DNA of 44,970 nt from Okeania sp. SIO3B5 (GTDB taxonomy: Bacteria > Cyanobacteriota > Cyanobacteriia > Cyanobacteriales > Microcoleaceae). A program made the translations under genes and the position numbers. Shown piece by piece: positions 8,786 to 17,525 of this stretch; within the stretch, counting starts at the first letter, position 1; every line of letters begins with the position of its first letter. The stretch lies in NCBI RefSeq assembly GCF_010692555.1, contig NZ_JAAHHG010000038.1, positions 1 to 44,970 on the forward strand, read 5' to 3'. A model generated the notes under the pieces. That model was not told the origin of the DNA. It worked only from the letters and a program-made list of their open reading frames with translations, and searched no databases.

Positions 8786-9469
8786 ATGGATAACTATTTG
8801 GCCAAAATTCGTGCTGTTTGCAATGGTAGCAGTGAAGATCGAGAGCTATATGAGTTGATCGAAAACTTTTGTCGGCAACCGGAGGATAGACGTGGGAGAG
8901 CTTTTATTCCTCTGTTGAAAAAAATCCAAGGATTAAAAGGGTTGACGCGATCGAAGCATCTAGATTTTGGGATGATCTTACAAGACACTTGGGTAAAGGT
9001 TTATCAGCAAATTGCTTCTGACTTTGAGCCACAGGAGCAATCGGAATCTTTACAAAGTAGTTTGGTGACATGGGTTAATCAAAAGCTGCGTCTAAAATAT
9101 AGAGAAAAGGAGTTATGGAAAAAACCAAAACTACAGACACGATCTCTTGATGTTCTTTTGAATGGCGATCGCGAGCACAAAAATACTCTGGGGGATTTAC
9201 TATCATCGTTAGAAGCAGATCCGATGGAGCAAGCTATTCAGGAAGAAGAACATCAAAAATTAGAACAAAAACTCAAAAAGTTGTGCGCGTTTCCAGATCA
9301 TCCCCCTAATTATCCTGAATGCACTATTGGAAAAATTGCTCAACGTTTGTCTAAAAAAAATACATGGAAACAAATTAAAGCAGAATTTGACATCCCACCT
9401 GAATATCAACTTCGCAATTGGTTTCATCGCCAATATAAAAAAATTCGCAAATCTTTAGAGGAGGAATAA
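8786..9469 (+). CDS. sigma-70-like protein
   Basis: A 227-residue protein resembling the divergent sigma-70 factors of cyanobacteria. The block DFGMILQDTWVKVYQQI (about 61-77), followed by LVTWVNQKLRLKYREKEL (about 95-112), looks like sigma region 2 (core binding and -10 recognition). The C-terminal TIGKIAQRLSKKNTWKQIKAEFDIPPEYQLRNWFHR (from about 180; described here as two joined motifs) has the layout of a region 4 helix-turn-helix. It would direct RNA polymerase to a small set of promoters. Its stop lies 2 bases before the DUF1822 start with a strong GAGGAGG between and overlapping, so the two are translationally linked. A direct repeat upstream may be its own target. Confidence 0.7.
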   Translation: MDNYLAKIRAVCNGSSEDRELYELIENFCRQPEDRRGRAFIPLLKKIQGLKGLTRSKHLDFGMILQDTWVKVYQQIASDFEPQEQSESLQSSLVTWVNQKLRLKYREKELWKKPKLQTRSLDVLLNGDREHKNTLGDLLSSLEADPMEQAIQEEEHQKLEQKLKKLCAFPDHPPNYPECTIGKIAQRLSKKNTWKQIKAEFDIPPEYQLRNWFHRQYKKIRKSLEEE

Positions 9470-9471
9470 TT

Positions 9472-10512
9472 ATGACACATGAAACTTTTGGCATTAAAGT
9501 ACCTATTACTAGAGATGCTCATAATCATAAAGTACCTATTACTAGAGATGCTCATAATCATGCTGAAGAGTTTGCTGCTGAACAAATAAGTCCAAACAAA
9601 AGAGCAAAAGTTTATTTAAACACTTTGTCTGTGTGTGCGGTGCGTAATTTTCTGAATATTGTACAGATAGAAACTGATGTGGAGTTAACGGGCACGTGGA
9701 ATCCTATCGAACGTGCTTTTTCTGATGTGGCAGATTTATTTATTCCTAATTTAGAAGTTTATCTGGAGTGTCGTCCTGTGTTACCGGAGCAAGAAGTGGT
9801 TGTTTTGCCGGAGGAGGTGAAAGAAGACAGAATAGGTTATGTTTTTGTCAAGTTTGATAATGACTTACAAGAAGCAGAATTATTAGGCTTTTTCTCCAGC
9901 GTTGAACTAGATGAAAATAGGGATGAAATTAATTTAGAAGAGTTAAAACCTTTGGAAGATTTATTAACAGTTTTGTATGATGAACAAATTAACCAAATTA
10001 ATTCTTATCGGGAACGCCTGGAAAAACTTTTAGATGATGATTGGGTTGAGCCTAAAAAGATATTAGTTTCTAGTGGGCGAAGAGGAAGAGGAAATGCTAA
10101 TCAGCTATCTAAACAAGAGCAATCTTCTGCTCCTTTTATGCCATTAAAAAGAGGGAAGATAATTGAATTAGATAATCAAAGATTTGCTCTAATCATTGAG
10201 ATTAAACAAGGCAGAGAAAATGAAGAAATGAAGCTCTATTTTCAACTACTTCCTTGTGGAGAAACTACAAAAAGCTTACCCTCTGGTTTAGAATTAACGT
10301 TACTAAAACCCTCTGGTAAAGTTATCAACTCAACTACAGCTAAAACAGGAGGTAATCAGCTTATTATTCCTCTTAATATTAACAAATCTCTAACTACATG
10401 GCTGGAAAAACTTGAAGGTAATAGAGAAAAAGGAAAATTATATCAGGTTCAAATCACTCTAAAGGGTAAAAGTAAAACTGAAACTTTTCCGAGTATTCAA
10501 CCAGTTGCTTAA
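9472..10512 (+). CDS. DUF1822 family protein
   Basis: A 346-residue soluble protein. The DUF1822 core is recognisable: RAKVYLNTLSVCAVRNFL (about 44-61), an ETDVELTGTWNP-type stretch, then DVADLFIPNLEVYLECRPVLP, and a DRIGYVFVKFD block followed by AELLGFF. The molecular role of the family is not known; in cyanobacteria it commonly sits next to sigma-like and CHAT genes. The N-terminus holds a perfect 33-bp tandem duplication that repeats KVPITRDAHNH. A strong GAGGAGG ribosome site lies at the end of the sigma-like gene. The C-terminal third is rich in beta-strand-like sequence after a low-complexity linker at about 200-225. Confidence 0.8.
   Translation: MTHETFGIKVPITRDAHNHKVPITRDAHNHAEEFAAEQISPNKRAKVYLNTLSVCAVRNFLNIVQIETDVELTGTWNPIERAFSDVADLFIPNLEVYLECRPVLPEQEVVVLPEEVKEDRIGYVFVKFDNDLQEAELLGFFSSVELDENRDEINLEELKPLEDLLTVLYDEQINQINSYRERLEKLLDDDWVEPKKILVSSGRRGRGNANQLSKQEQSSAPFMPLKRGKIIELDNQRFALIIEIKQGRENEEMKLYFQLLPCGETTKSLPSGLELTLLKPSGKVINSTTAKTGGNQLIIPLNINKSLTTWLEKLEGNREKGKLYQVQITLKGKSKTETFPSIQPVA
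9496..9561 (+). repeat. 33-bp perfect tandem duplication inside the DUF1822 gene
   Basis: Two identical 33-base units (9496-9528 and 9529-9561), each encoding KVPITRDAHNH. In frame, so the gene stays open. Confidence 0.95.
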
Positions 10513-10564
10513 ACTATAGATTGTCAAATTCATTAGTTAATATTTACAAAAATACCTGATTTTT

Positions 10565-10709
10565 AGGCGTTGCACAGTGACAAATGATTTTAGATTTTTG
10601 ATGAACAGGATTTTGGGTTTGAGAATTGCTAGAATGATTAATTAATGGTTTTTTTTAGTCAAAGTCTAAAGCAATTTTTTGCAGTATCATTCCATAATGT
10701 GCAACCCCG
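10565..10709. mobile_element. MITE-like element, family E relative
   Basis: Imperfect terminal inverted repeats: AGGCGTTGCACAGTGACAAATGA (left, first 12 bases best matched) against the complement of CATAATGTGCAACCCC (right, 10694-10709). About 145 bp, non-coding. Related termini (GGCGTTGCTGAA, GGCGTTGGTGAA) occur at 16705 and 36274. Confidence 0.4.
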
Positions 10710-10716
10710 ATTTTTA

Positions 10717-10821
10717 GAGTGGATTCCAGTTTAGTAAGGTATACCCATAGCGGGCAAGATGCCCGCACTGGGAACATTTAATTGTTAATGTCTGTACTTC
10801 TTATGCCAGGAATTTGCTGTA
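10717..10821 (+). mobile_element. MITE family D copy with GCGGGC-AAGAT-GCCCGC hairpin
   Basis: It shares with the 6369 copy the GATTCCA...AAGGTA block, a 17-bp hairpin (here 10750-10766), CTGGGAA-ATTTAAT, TGTCTGTACTT and the right end AATTTGCTGTA. The left TACAGC is degraded. It lies between the DUF1822 and CHAT genes, so those may not share one transcript. Confidence 0.55.
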
Positions 10822-10886
10822 TATATAAATACATGATATTATCCTTACTTAAAAACCAAATAATAATTATGAATAATTAGTCATTT

Positions 10887-13160
10887 ATGGCGCAAAAAAT
10901 TGACATAGATCTAGTTGAACAGATAAATAAAACCACTGGTGAACTGGAATCGTTGAGCGTAGGAGTATCGATTTATAATGAGAATAATCCATCAAAGATA
11001 CGATCTCTTGTTGATTCAGTTCCTGAAAGTCTTGAATCATTACTTACGAAATGGAAAAATACATTTTTTCTAAATATATACCCTTTATCCCAAAGGGATA
11101 GTAAAACGGCAATTAAAGAAGATTTATCACAAGTATTTGATGAAGATGATGATGATGATGGAATGAGCTATGATGTTGATTACTATAAAGAAAATACTCC
11201 TCTCAATTGTTCGGAATCTTATCAAAATTTGATTACTGAATTAAACAATTGGCTTCAGTCAGAAAACTGGTCAGAAATTAGTTATTTTTTAATTAAAAAC
11301 CTTGATAGATCGGGAGAAGTTTTTGTTACTATCCAAACTAATAACGATTTATTAAAACAACTTCCTTGGCTAGAATGGAAGATTTTTAGAGAGTATTCTG
11401 AAGCAGAAATTGCTATTAGTCCGTCAGAATATGAACGACCGGAAGGGTGGGAAAATAAACAAAATACCCAAGTTCGCATCTTAGTTATCTTAGGAGCTAA
11501 CGATAATATTAATCTCGATCAAGACTCAAAATTACTCAATGAAGTGAGGAAACATGGTGCAAAGCTTGAATTTTTAGAGCAACCTACTCTAGAAAAATTA
11601 AGAGCTAGGTTAAAAGAAAAAAAAGGCTGGAATATTATCTTTTATTCAGGTCATAGTGAAACTAATGAAAATGGTCAAGGGGTCTTATATCTAAATAATA
11701 ATGATGAAAGAGGTATCACCATAGATGATATAGAAAATGAGTTAAAGTTTGCTATTGATAAGGGATTATATTTGGCTATTTTTAACTCTTGTGACGGGTT
11801 AGGTATTGCCAATAAACTTGCTGAATTACGCTTACCCCAAAGTATCGTAATGAAGGAATCAATACCTGACGAAATGGCGATACATTTTCTGGAAAATTTT
11901 CTGGAATTTTTCTGTCATGATCTACCTTTTTCTGTTGCCGTAAGAAAAACAAGAAAAGAGTTAGAAAAAAAATACAATAACCCCGATCAATATCCGGGAG
12001 GACATTCTCTTCCTTTAATTGTAGTAAATCCTGCTATTCCTTTGCCGACATGGAAAAGTTTTTTATCTGAGTATCAATTACCTCTTAAATTACGAATTCC
12101 CATTATTATTGGTGTAATTTTAGGTGTACTTGGTTTACCTCTTAGTATTATTTATGAATTTGGCTTTGAAACATTTTTGCAGTATGCCAAATTATACCCA
12201 CATCTGATTATATATCCTATCTGTTTTCTTTGGGCAGCTATCTGGAGTGTTTACAAATGCTTCGGTCAAATAATTAATAAAAAAATCAATCAATTTAAGT
12301 GGGGAATACCCATAGCATTATTTATCTCCATCATATTTCTTCATGTAGAAGTTACATCACCTAATATACTACTTTTTGAATTAAGTCCGTCTGCTGAATC
12401 AGAAATTATTGGAGTCCCAGCTATTCAAAATAAACTCAATAGCATTAAAGAAATACCTTCAGAAATTGTTGACATCAACCATATTATCAATGGAGACAAT
12501 ATCATAATTAGTCAACCCATCCTTGAAGAAGCTCTATTTAATTATCTGAAGTTGAAAGACACCAACAAAATTACTCAATCACAAGCCATTGGTTTTCATA
12601 ACTTAATGTATCTTGGATTAGGTTACAAAATGACTTGGAAAGGAAGAAAAAATTGGCTTTCTATCAGTCACTGGTTTTACGCTTACACTTTCTGGCTAAT
12701 AGTTTTTACCATTTTAATACTCTTTATTCTTTGGGTACAAGTTCAAGATCCAAGAAAATTTTTTAATCAAGTTAAATACTTTGAAAATCTAGTTTTTTCT
12801 CAAGCTATGATTTTCTTTTGGATACCTTTTAGACTTTATTATATCAACGAACCTAAAAATCTAATTTTTAACTATAACAACCTTCAAGGGTTGCAACCAT
12901 TAGATCCATGTGCTCCTATTGCTCTCTCTATGTTATTTTTATCAACTGTTTACAGAATTATACGACAACAGAATAAAAATTGGATACTTATCATTATCAC
13001 GCTAGTTCTCATTGTATCCAATTTTATATTAGGAGCGCAAACAGAGTTACTTAGTCGAATTTTTGGCTTAAATACTGTCGATCCGAGAACGTGGATTATT
13101 TTTGTCATATTTACTGGGTTGTCTATTTATATATTTTCTAACTATAAATCATCAAAATAA
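10887..13160 (+). CDS. CHAT-domain protease fused to a multi-TM region
   Basis: A 757-residue protein. Residues 1-190 are the N-terminal segment usual before cyanobacterial CHAT domains (LPWLEW..., IAISPSEYE), with an acidic run DEDDDDDG at about 85-92. The CHAT caspase-fold domain spans about 195-395. The dyad is visible as His256 in IFYSGHSE and Cys302 in FNSCDGLG, so it should be an active cysteine protease. From about 400 on there are about eight membrane helices, with a roughly 95-residue soluble loop between the third and fourth (about 495-590). With CHAT in the cytoplasm that loop would face the periplasm: a sensor-protease layout. The membrane half is homologous to the next gene. The substrate is unknown; the DUF1822 protein or the sigma-like factor are the obvious candidates by position. 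Confidence 0.85.
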   Translation: MAQKIDIDLVEQINKTTGELESLSVGVSIYNENNPSKIRSLVDSVPESLESLLTKWKNTFFLNIYPLSQRDSKTAIKEDLSQVFDEDDDDDGMSYDVDYYKENTPLNCSESYQNLITELNNWLQSENWSEISYFLIKNLDRSGEVFVTIQTNNDLLKQLPWLEWKIFREYSEAEIAISPSEYERPEGWENKQNTQVRILVILGANDNINLDQDSKLLNEVRKHGAKLEFLEQPTLEKLRARLKEKKGWNIIFYSGHSETNENGQGVLYLNNNDERGITIDDIENELKFAIDKGLYLAIFNSCDGLGIANKLAELRLPQSIVMKESIPDEMAIHFLENFLEFFCHDLPFSVAVRKTRKELEKKYNNPDQYPGGHSLPLIVVNPAIPLPTWKSFLSEYQLPLKLRIPIIIGVILGVLGLPLSIIYEFGFETFLQYAKLYPHLIIYPICFLWAAIWSVYKCFGQIINKKINQFKWGIPIALFISIIFLHVEVTSPNILLFELSPSAESEIIGVPAIQNKLNSIKEIPSEIVDINHIINGDNIIISQPILEEALFNYLKLKDTNKITQSQAIGFHNLMYLGLGYKMTWKGRKNWLSISHWFYAYTFWLIVFTILILFILWVQVQDPRKFFNQVKYFENLVFSQAMIFFWIPFRLYYINEPKNLIFNYNNLQGLQPLDPCAPIALSMLFLSTVYRIIRQQNKNWILIIITLVLIVSNFILGAQTELLSRIFGLNTVDPRTWIIFVIFTGLSIYIFSNYKSSK

Positions 13161-13260
13161 ATCCACAAAGTTGTTTTTTCAAAGATGATTTATTAGAATT
13201 TTTTTTTAAAATTTAACTATATTTAAGGTTTGGTTTGAATTAATAAAAATATGAAAAATT

Positions 13261-14340
13261 ATGAATAAAAAAAATATTTATTTCCTAGATTTACAACAAG
13301 CTTTAACGATAACTGCATTTATAATAACTGTTATTTGTTTACCCTTAAGTATTGGCTTAGAATTTCGTGATAATAGTCGATGGTTACTTTATTTTAAACT
13401 TTACCCTCACTTGATTCTGTTTTCTGTATTAGCCTTTGGAATTGTGCTGATTAGTTTCAATCAAGCTATCAATTTAATAATAGAAAAAAAGAAGTTTATT
13501 CAATATCTATTGCTAAGTATATTAACTTCTATTTTCTTGACATATATAGAAGGTACTTCTGATAATATGCTCCTATTGGAGTTAAATAATCAAGCAGAAT
13601 CTACTATTAATGATCCTCCCCAAGGAACAATTGTACAAATCAAAAAAACTCCTGAGATTATCGTTGATATTAATGAAGTAATTAGAGGAAATAAATTAAC
13701 TATTCAGAAATCAACGATTGAAGAAGCTATCATTAAATTTAGACAACAAAAAGATACTCTTAATCAAGACCAGAAGCAAGGTTACTACACATTAATGAAA
13801 AAAAGCTTATCTTATTCTACATGGGAAAACCACAAGAATTTCTTCTCCATTAGTAGAGTATTTTATCTATTATCTTTCTTGATTATGACAACTGTTAGTA
13901 TCATATCTTGTATTCTTCTTGTTATTTACTCCAAATGGGAAGTCCGAAATTTTGACAAGTATATCAATCTTTTAACCCTTGAATTTGTGATTTTTATGAC
14001 TTGGATACCTCTCCGTTATTATTATAATTTAAACACTCTCAACCTAATTTTTGGTTCTAGTAACGCAATTGGTCATTTTGATGCTTTTGCCTTCTTAATA
14101 TATCCTATTTATCTCACCTTTCTATGTTGGAAAACTTATGAAAACAACCAAGATTTAAAAAGAATAGGCTTAATCATAGCAACCTTCATAATTTTAACAA
14201 TAATTGGTCTATTTTTCTCTCAGAGTATCAACGATCTTTTTGGCTTAAATAGTAACTTGACTATTTGGATAGTTTTTTGGGTTCCTAGTCTAGTTTATTA
14301 TTTTTCTCAGTGGTTAAAAACTACAAGTAATTTGGAGTAA
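13261..14340 (+). CDS. membrane protein, stand-alone paralogue of the CHAT protein's TM half
   Basis: A 359-residue protein with about eight membrane helices and no CHAT domain. It aligns along its whole length with residues about 400-755 of the preceding protein. Shared blocks are LPLSI...EF; KLYPHLI; a loop with LLLEL (versus LLFEL), AES, and EI-VDIN-VI-G; then EEA, then WIP-R-YY, NLIF, and finally FGLN with TIWIVF (versus RTWIIF). It begins 100 bases after the CHAT gene on the same strand. Likely a partner or decoy subunit that forms a hetero-oligomer with the protease, or a product of tandem duplication. The family has no name I know. Confidence 0.75.
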   Translation: MNKKNIYFLDLQQALTITAFIITVICLPLSIGLEFRDNSRWLLYFKLYPHLILFSVLAFGIVLISFNQAINLIIEKKKFIQYLLLSILTSIFLTYIEGTSDNMLLLELNNQAESTINDPPQGTIVQIKKTPEIIVDINEVIRGNKLTIQKSTIEEAIIKFRQQKDTLNQDQKQGYYTLMKKSLSYSTWENHKNFFSISRVFYLLSFLIMTTVSIISCILLVIYSKWEVRNFDKYINLLTLEFVIFMTWIPLRYYYNLNTLNLIFGSSNAIGHFDAFAFLIYPIYLTFLCWKTYENNQDLKRIGLIIATFIILTIIGLFFSQSINDLFGLNSNLTIWIVFWVPSLVYYFSQWLKTTSNLE

Positions 14341-14628
14341 AACTATAGTCTAAAAGAACAAGAGATGTGTGGCGCGGGAGCAAGATGCTCCCACTGTTCT
14401 GGTAACAAAAAAAATGACAATTTGACTTCCTCTCCCCGAATAATTAAGGTTTAAAGTCTCTCCTTTGAAATAGCATTCAGCGGTCAGCTATCAGCTATAA
14501 GCTCTTAGAAAGTAATTATTCATTAGACTCCTGATGGAAATTAAAAATAAAATCAATTCTTATCCATAAATTTTCAATTATTCCCCTCCTGGGAGGGGCG
14601 AGGGGTGGGTTCCCTATTCCCTGTTCCC
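14341..14628. repeat. repeat-filled junction between convergent genes
   Basis: It holds the hairpin GGGAGC-AAGAT-GCTCCC (14376-14392), an AATTAAGGTTTAAAG repeat piece (about 14440-14458), a family A MITE fragment (CATTCAGCGGTCAGCTATCAG, about 14475-14495), and a CCCCTCCTGGGAGGGG unit (14583-14598) that runs up to the stop of the aminotransferase gene. No gene. Confidence 0.6.
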
Positions 14629-15993
14629 TTAATCAGAACTCAAAGCAAAATCCAAAACTTGAATAATAAAATCTACATCTGCTTTTGTAATACAAAGAGG
14701 TGGTTTAATCCGTAAAATATTACGATATAAACCACCTTTTCCAATAATTAATCCTAAATCTTTTGATACTTCGTGAATTTGGGATGTAAGTTCAGAATTT
14801 GGTTCTTTTGTTTCCCGATTTTTAACTAAGTCAATACCAACCATTAATCCACAACCACGAACATCCCCAATACACTCATATTTTTCTTGTAAATTATTAA
14901 GACCTTTGAGTAAATAATCTCCAACAATAGAACAATTTTGCTGTAAATTTTCCCTTTCAATTGTCTCTAAAACTGCTTTACCTGCTGCACAAGAAACAGG
15001 ATTTCCAGCAAATGTATTAAAGTGCATTTTTTGAGTAAATGCTTGAGCAATTTCAGGTGTTGTTACAACCGCAGCAAGAGGTAATCCATTTCCAATACCT
15101 TTAGCTAAAGTGACAATATCAGGTTTAACATCCTGAAGTTCAAAACCCCAAAAACCTTTACCAGTTCGACAAAAACCAGTTTGAATTTCATCAATAATTA
15201 ATAATCCTTTTGCCTGATGAACATAATCAGATACTTTCTTTAAATAACCATCTGGATAAACTATTACTCCCCCCATTCCTTGAATAGATTCAGCAAAAAA
15301 AGCAGCAATTTTTCCACAGGTTGCATATTGAATAATATTCTGAATTTCATCAGCATATTTATCAGCAACATTATTTTCATTATTATTCCAAGGACCTCTA
15401 TAAACATCAGCATTTAAAGCATGATGAATCCCAAAATTATGAGGAGGATAATATTTCCAACTGCTTTGAGATGTTAATCCCATAGTATTACCACCCATAC
15501 CATGATATCCATTGCGCAGGGTAATTATCTCAAAATTTTCAGTATAAACCCTCGCCATTAGCATTGCTAAATCATTAGCTTCTGAACCAGAATTAACAAA
15601 ATAAACCATTGATAAATCATCTGGCATTTTATCTACTAACATTTTGCTATATTCAGCAATTGTTGGATGTAGATAAAGTGTGGTTAAATGTTGCAATTTT
15701 GCTGATTGTTCTTGTACAGCTTTAACAACATGAGGATGACAATGACCAACATTAATTGTTGCTATTCCTGCAAAGGCATCTAAATAACGTTTCCCTGTCT
15801 CATCAAAAACGTATTGCATCGAACCTTCAACAATCATAATTGGTTGTTTATAGTAGGTAGCAACAACTGGATTTATGTATTGTTTTCTTAATTCAATTAC
15901 TTTTTGCTTTGAAATACCAATATATGGAGTAGGTTGATAATTATAGGGTGGAATTGATAGTCTATCTTCAGAAAGCATTTGATTATTAATCAT
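14629..15993 (-). CDS. class III aminotransferase, AGXT2-like
   Basis: PLP-dependent transaminase of the alanine-glyoxylate aminotransferase 2 / omega-amino acid group, 454 residues. Visible landmarks: GSEAN (135-140), the cofactor-stacking NGYHG (161-165), IIDEIQTGF (266-274) with the Asp that contacts the pyridine N, and the Schiff-base lysine in TLAKGIGNG (K298). It is last in the transcription order of a minus-strand cluster with a GNAT-like chimera, methyltransferases and an alanine dehydrogenase-like enzyme, so its substrate is probably an unusual amino acid. A broken copy of its residues about 28-75 lies upstream at 17526-17840. A second in-frame Met at residue 6 is an alternative start. 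Confidence 0.85.
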   Translation of the reverse strand: MINNQMLSEDRLSIPPYNYQPTPYIGISKQKVIELRKQYINPVVATYYKQPIMIVEGSMQYVFDETGKRYLDAFAGIATINVGHCHPHVVKAVQEQSAKLQHLTTLYLHPTIAEYSKMLVDKMPDDLSMVYFVNSGSEANDLAMLMARVYTENFEIITLRNGYHGMGGNTMGLTSQSSWKYYPPHNFGIHHALNADVYRGPWNNNENNVADKYADEIQNIIQYATCGKIAAFFAESIQGMGGVIVYPDGYLKKVSDYVHQAKGLLIIDEIQTGFCRTGKGFWGFELQDVKPDIVTLAKGIGNGLPLAAVVTTPEIAQAFTQKMHFNTFAGNPVSCAAGKAVLETIERENLQQNCSIVGDYLLKGLNNLQEKYECIGDVRGCGLMVGIDLVKNRETKEPNSELTSQIHEVSKDLGLIIGKGGLYRNILRIKPPLCITKADVDFIIQVLDFALSSD

Positions 15994-16012
15994 CTAAACA
16001 TTGGCTTTGATT

Positions 16013-16546
16013 TTATTTTTTTGTATACATATAGTATTCACCATCAGGAGATGTATTAAGAAATTCAAATCCTGCTTCAGCAAACATTTCTTGACTAGAA
16101 TCATAATCCATCAGAAAAAGTTTGAGATTTTGCCGATCGACTATTTCACCATTTTTCTCAAAGGATATATTAATATCTAAATATTCTTGTCCATTTTCTG
16201 TTTTCCGTTCGGCTTTTGGATAATAAATAACTCCACCTGGATTAGAACACGGAACCACAAAAAATGCTCCCAGAATATTATTATCTAAATCCAGAGCGAT
16301 AATATGCTTTAAACCTTCTTGCTCGGGTTCAGTAATATTCTTCCAAGTATGATTGACTGGACGATTCCTTGAATATTTGTCGCCATATTGAGAATCTCCA
16401 TTAAACTGGGAATCTCTAAATACTGATTCTAAAATTTTTTTAATCTCATCCCAACGGTTGAGGACAAATTCACTATCGACAACTTCTATTTTGTAATCTC
16501 TTTTTGATTTGTTTAACTGCGCTTTATTATCATTTGTCTCTAACAT
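16013..16546 (-). CDS. chimera: GNAT-type N-terminus joined to a methyltransferase C-terminus
   Basis: 177 residues. Residues 9-102 closely match the first part of the GNAT protein at 19645-20175 (KSKRDYKIEVVDSEFVLNRW, KHIIALDLDNNILGAFFV). Residues 103-177 do not. They resemble the tail of a class I methyltransferase: PGGVIYYP, a GEIVDRQNLKL strand, then AGFEF and YYMYTK, which parallel [17 protein letters not shown] and KYYTYLK in the neighbouring methyltransferase. The switch falls at the PGG triplet. The product has neither a full acetyl-CoA site nor a SAM site, so it may be inactive or a pseudogene with an open frame. It sits 19 bases before the aminotransferase gene. Confidence 0.6.
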   Translation of the reverse strand: MLETNDNKAQLNKSKRDYKIEVVDSEFVLNRWDEIKKILESVFRDSQFNGDSQYGDKYSRNRPVNHTWKNITEPEQEGLKHIIALDLDNNILGAFFVVPCSNPGGVIYYPKAERKTENGQEYLDINISFEKNGEIVDRQNLKLFLMDYDSSQEMFAEAGFEFLNTSPDGEYYMYTKK

Positions 16547-16704
16547 AATTAGTTTTTCCTTTTAGTAATTAATGGTGCAAAAAACTTGGTAACTACTTTC
16601 TTGGAAAAGAATACTTCAAAACTGAAATTTATCACCGAAATAATATTGACACACTAAGCTAAGTATTTTGTTAGATATTCTGAAAATATTGTGCTGAAAT
16701 TTTT

Positions 16705-16805
16705 GGCGTTGCTGAATGGTAATGATTTTTAGATTAAGTATCAACGCAAAACATAAGTTTTTCAATCTTACCTTCAGCTACTTACCATTACATTTCAGCA
16801 ACGCC
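16705..16805. mobile_element. MITE family E
   Basis: Good terminal inverted repeats: GGCGTTGCTGAATGGTAATG (left) against CATTACATTTCAGCAACGCC (right), about 100 bp. It lies between the methyltransferase (16812) and the chimera gene (16546) and reaches within 6 bases of the methyltransferase stop. Confidence 0.7.
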
Positions 16806-16811
16806 AAATTT

Positions 16812-17525
16812 TTAAGTAGTTTTTAAGTAGGTATAATATTTTCCTGCCTTAATATCTTTTTCGATAAACCCAGCTTTTTCTAACATCATCTTACAAGTTT
16901 GATAACTGAGTAATTTAAGTTTTACTGTTTCTTGCGCTAATAACTTTTCATTTTGATAAAAAAGATAATTGAGAAGAGCATAATATTCATTTTCAATTAA
17001 TTCAGTAGTGGCAATTTTTTTATGAACAATACCATTATCCAATTCTACTAAACTATTTCCATAAGCATTGGAACAACTAATTATTAGTAAACCTCCTGGT
17101 TGAAGATGTTTAGCAACACAATTAAAGCTTTTCTGTATATCTTCAGAACTAAAAATATGACTACCGAGCATTATTTCGGATTCAGTATTAAGAAACGTCC
17201 AAGCACCACCACGAGAGTAAGCAACATCGAATTTTTTACCAACATCTAATTCAGAAACACTTTGACAATATAAATCAACTTTTCCTCCTAATCTTTGTCG
17301 AGCTTCTTCTAATAAAGGTTCACTGGTATCAATTCCAGTTATTTTATATTTAGGTTCAATTTCCAGTAAATTTTCTACTATTAAACCAGTGCCTATTCCG
17401 ATATCCAATAAATCTCTAGCTTTCCCTATAACTTGAGCAAGTTCAGTAGCAATTTCATCATAGTTTCTATATTGTGAAACACACTGATCGTAAAATTTAG
17501 CAAGTCCTTGATATTGATCGTTCAT
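16812..17525 (-). CDS. class I SAM-dependent methyltransferase (copy 1)
   Basis: About 237 residues. The Rossmann SAM-binding motif is [16 protein letters not shown] (about 37-52), followed by the acidic [13 protein letters not shown] (about 61-73) and a post-motif [13 protein letters not shown] (about 102-114), then [18 protein letters not shown] start it at ATG 17525 (MNDQYQ), matching its paralogue at 18799-19509; upstream TTG 17534 belongs to the aminotransferase fragment that abuts the gene. The two methyltransferases are about 80-85 percent alike by eye. The substrate is unknown; the context suggests a small amino acid or an intermediate of it. Confidence 0.8.
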   Translation of the reverse strand: MNDQYQGLAKFYDQCVSQYRNYDEIATELAQVIGKARDLLDIGIGTGLIVENLLEIEPKYKITGIDTSEPLLEEARQRLGGKVDLYCQSVSELDVGKKFDVAYSRGGAWTFLNTESEIMLGSHIFSSEDIQKSFNCVAKHLQPGGLLIISCSNAYGNSLVELDNGIVHKKIATTELIENEYYALLNYLFYQNEKLLAQETVKLKLLSYQTCKMMLEKAGFIEKDIKAGKYYTYLKTT

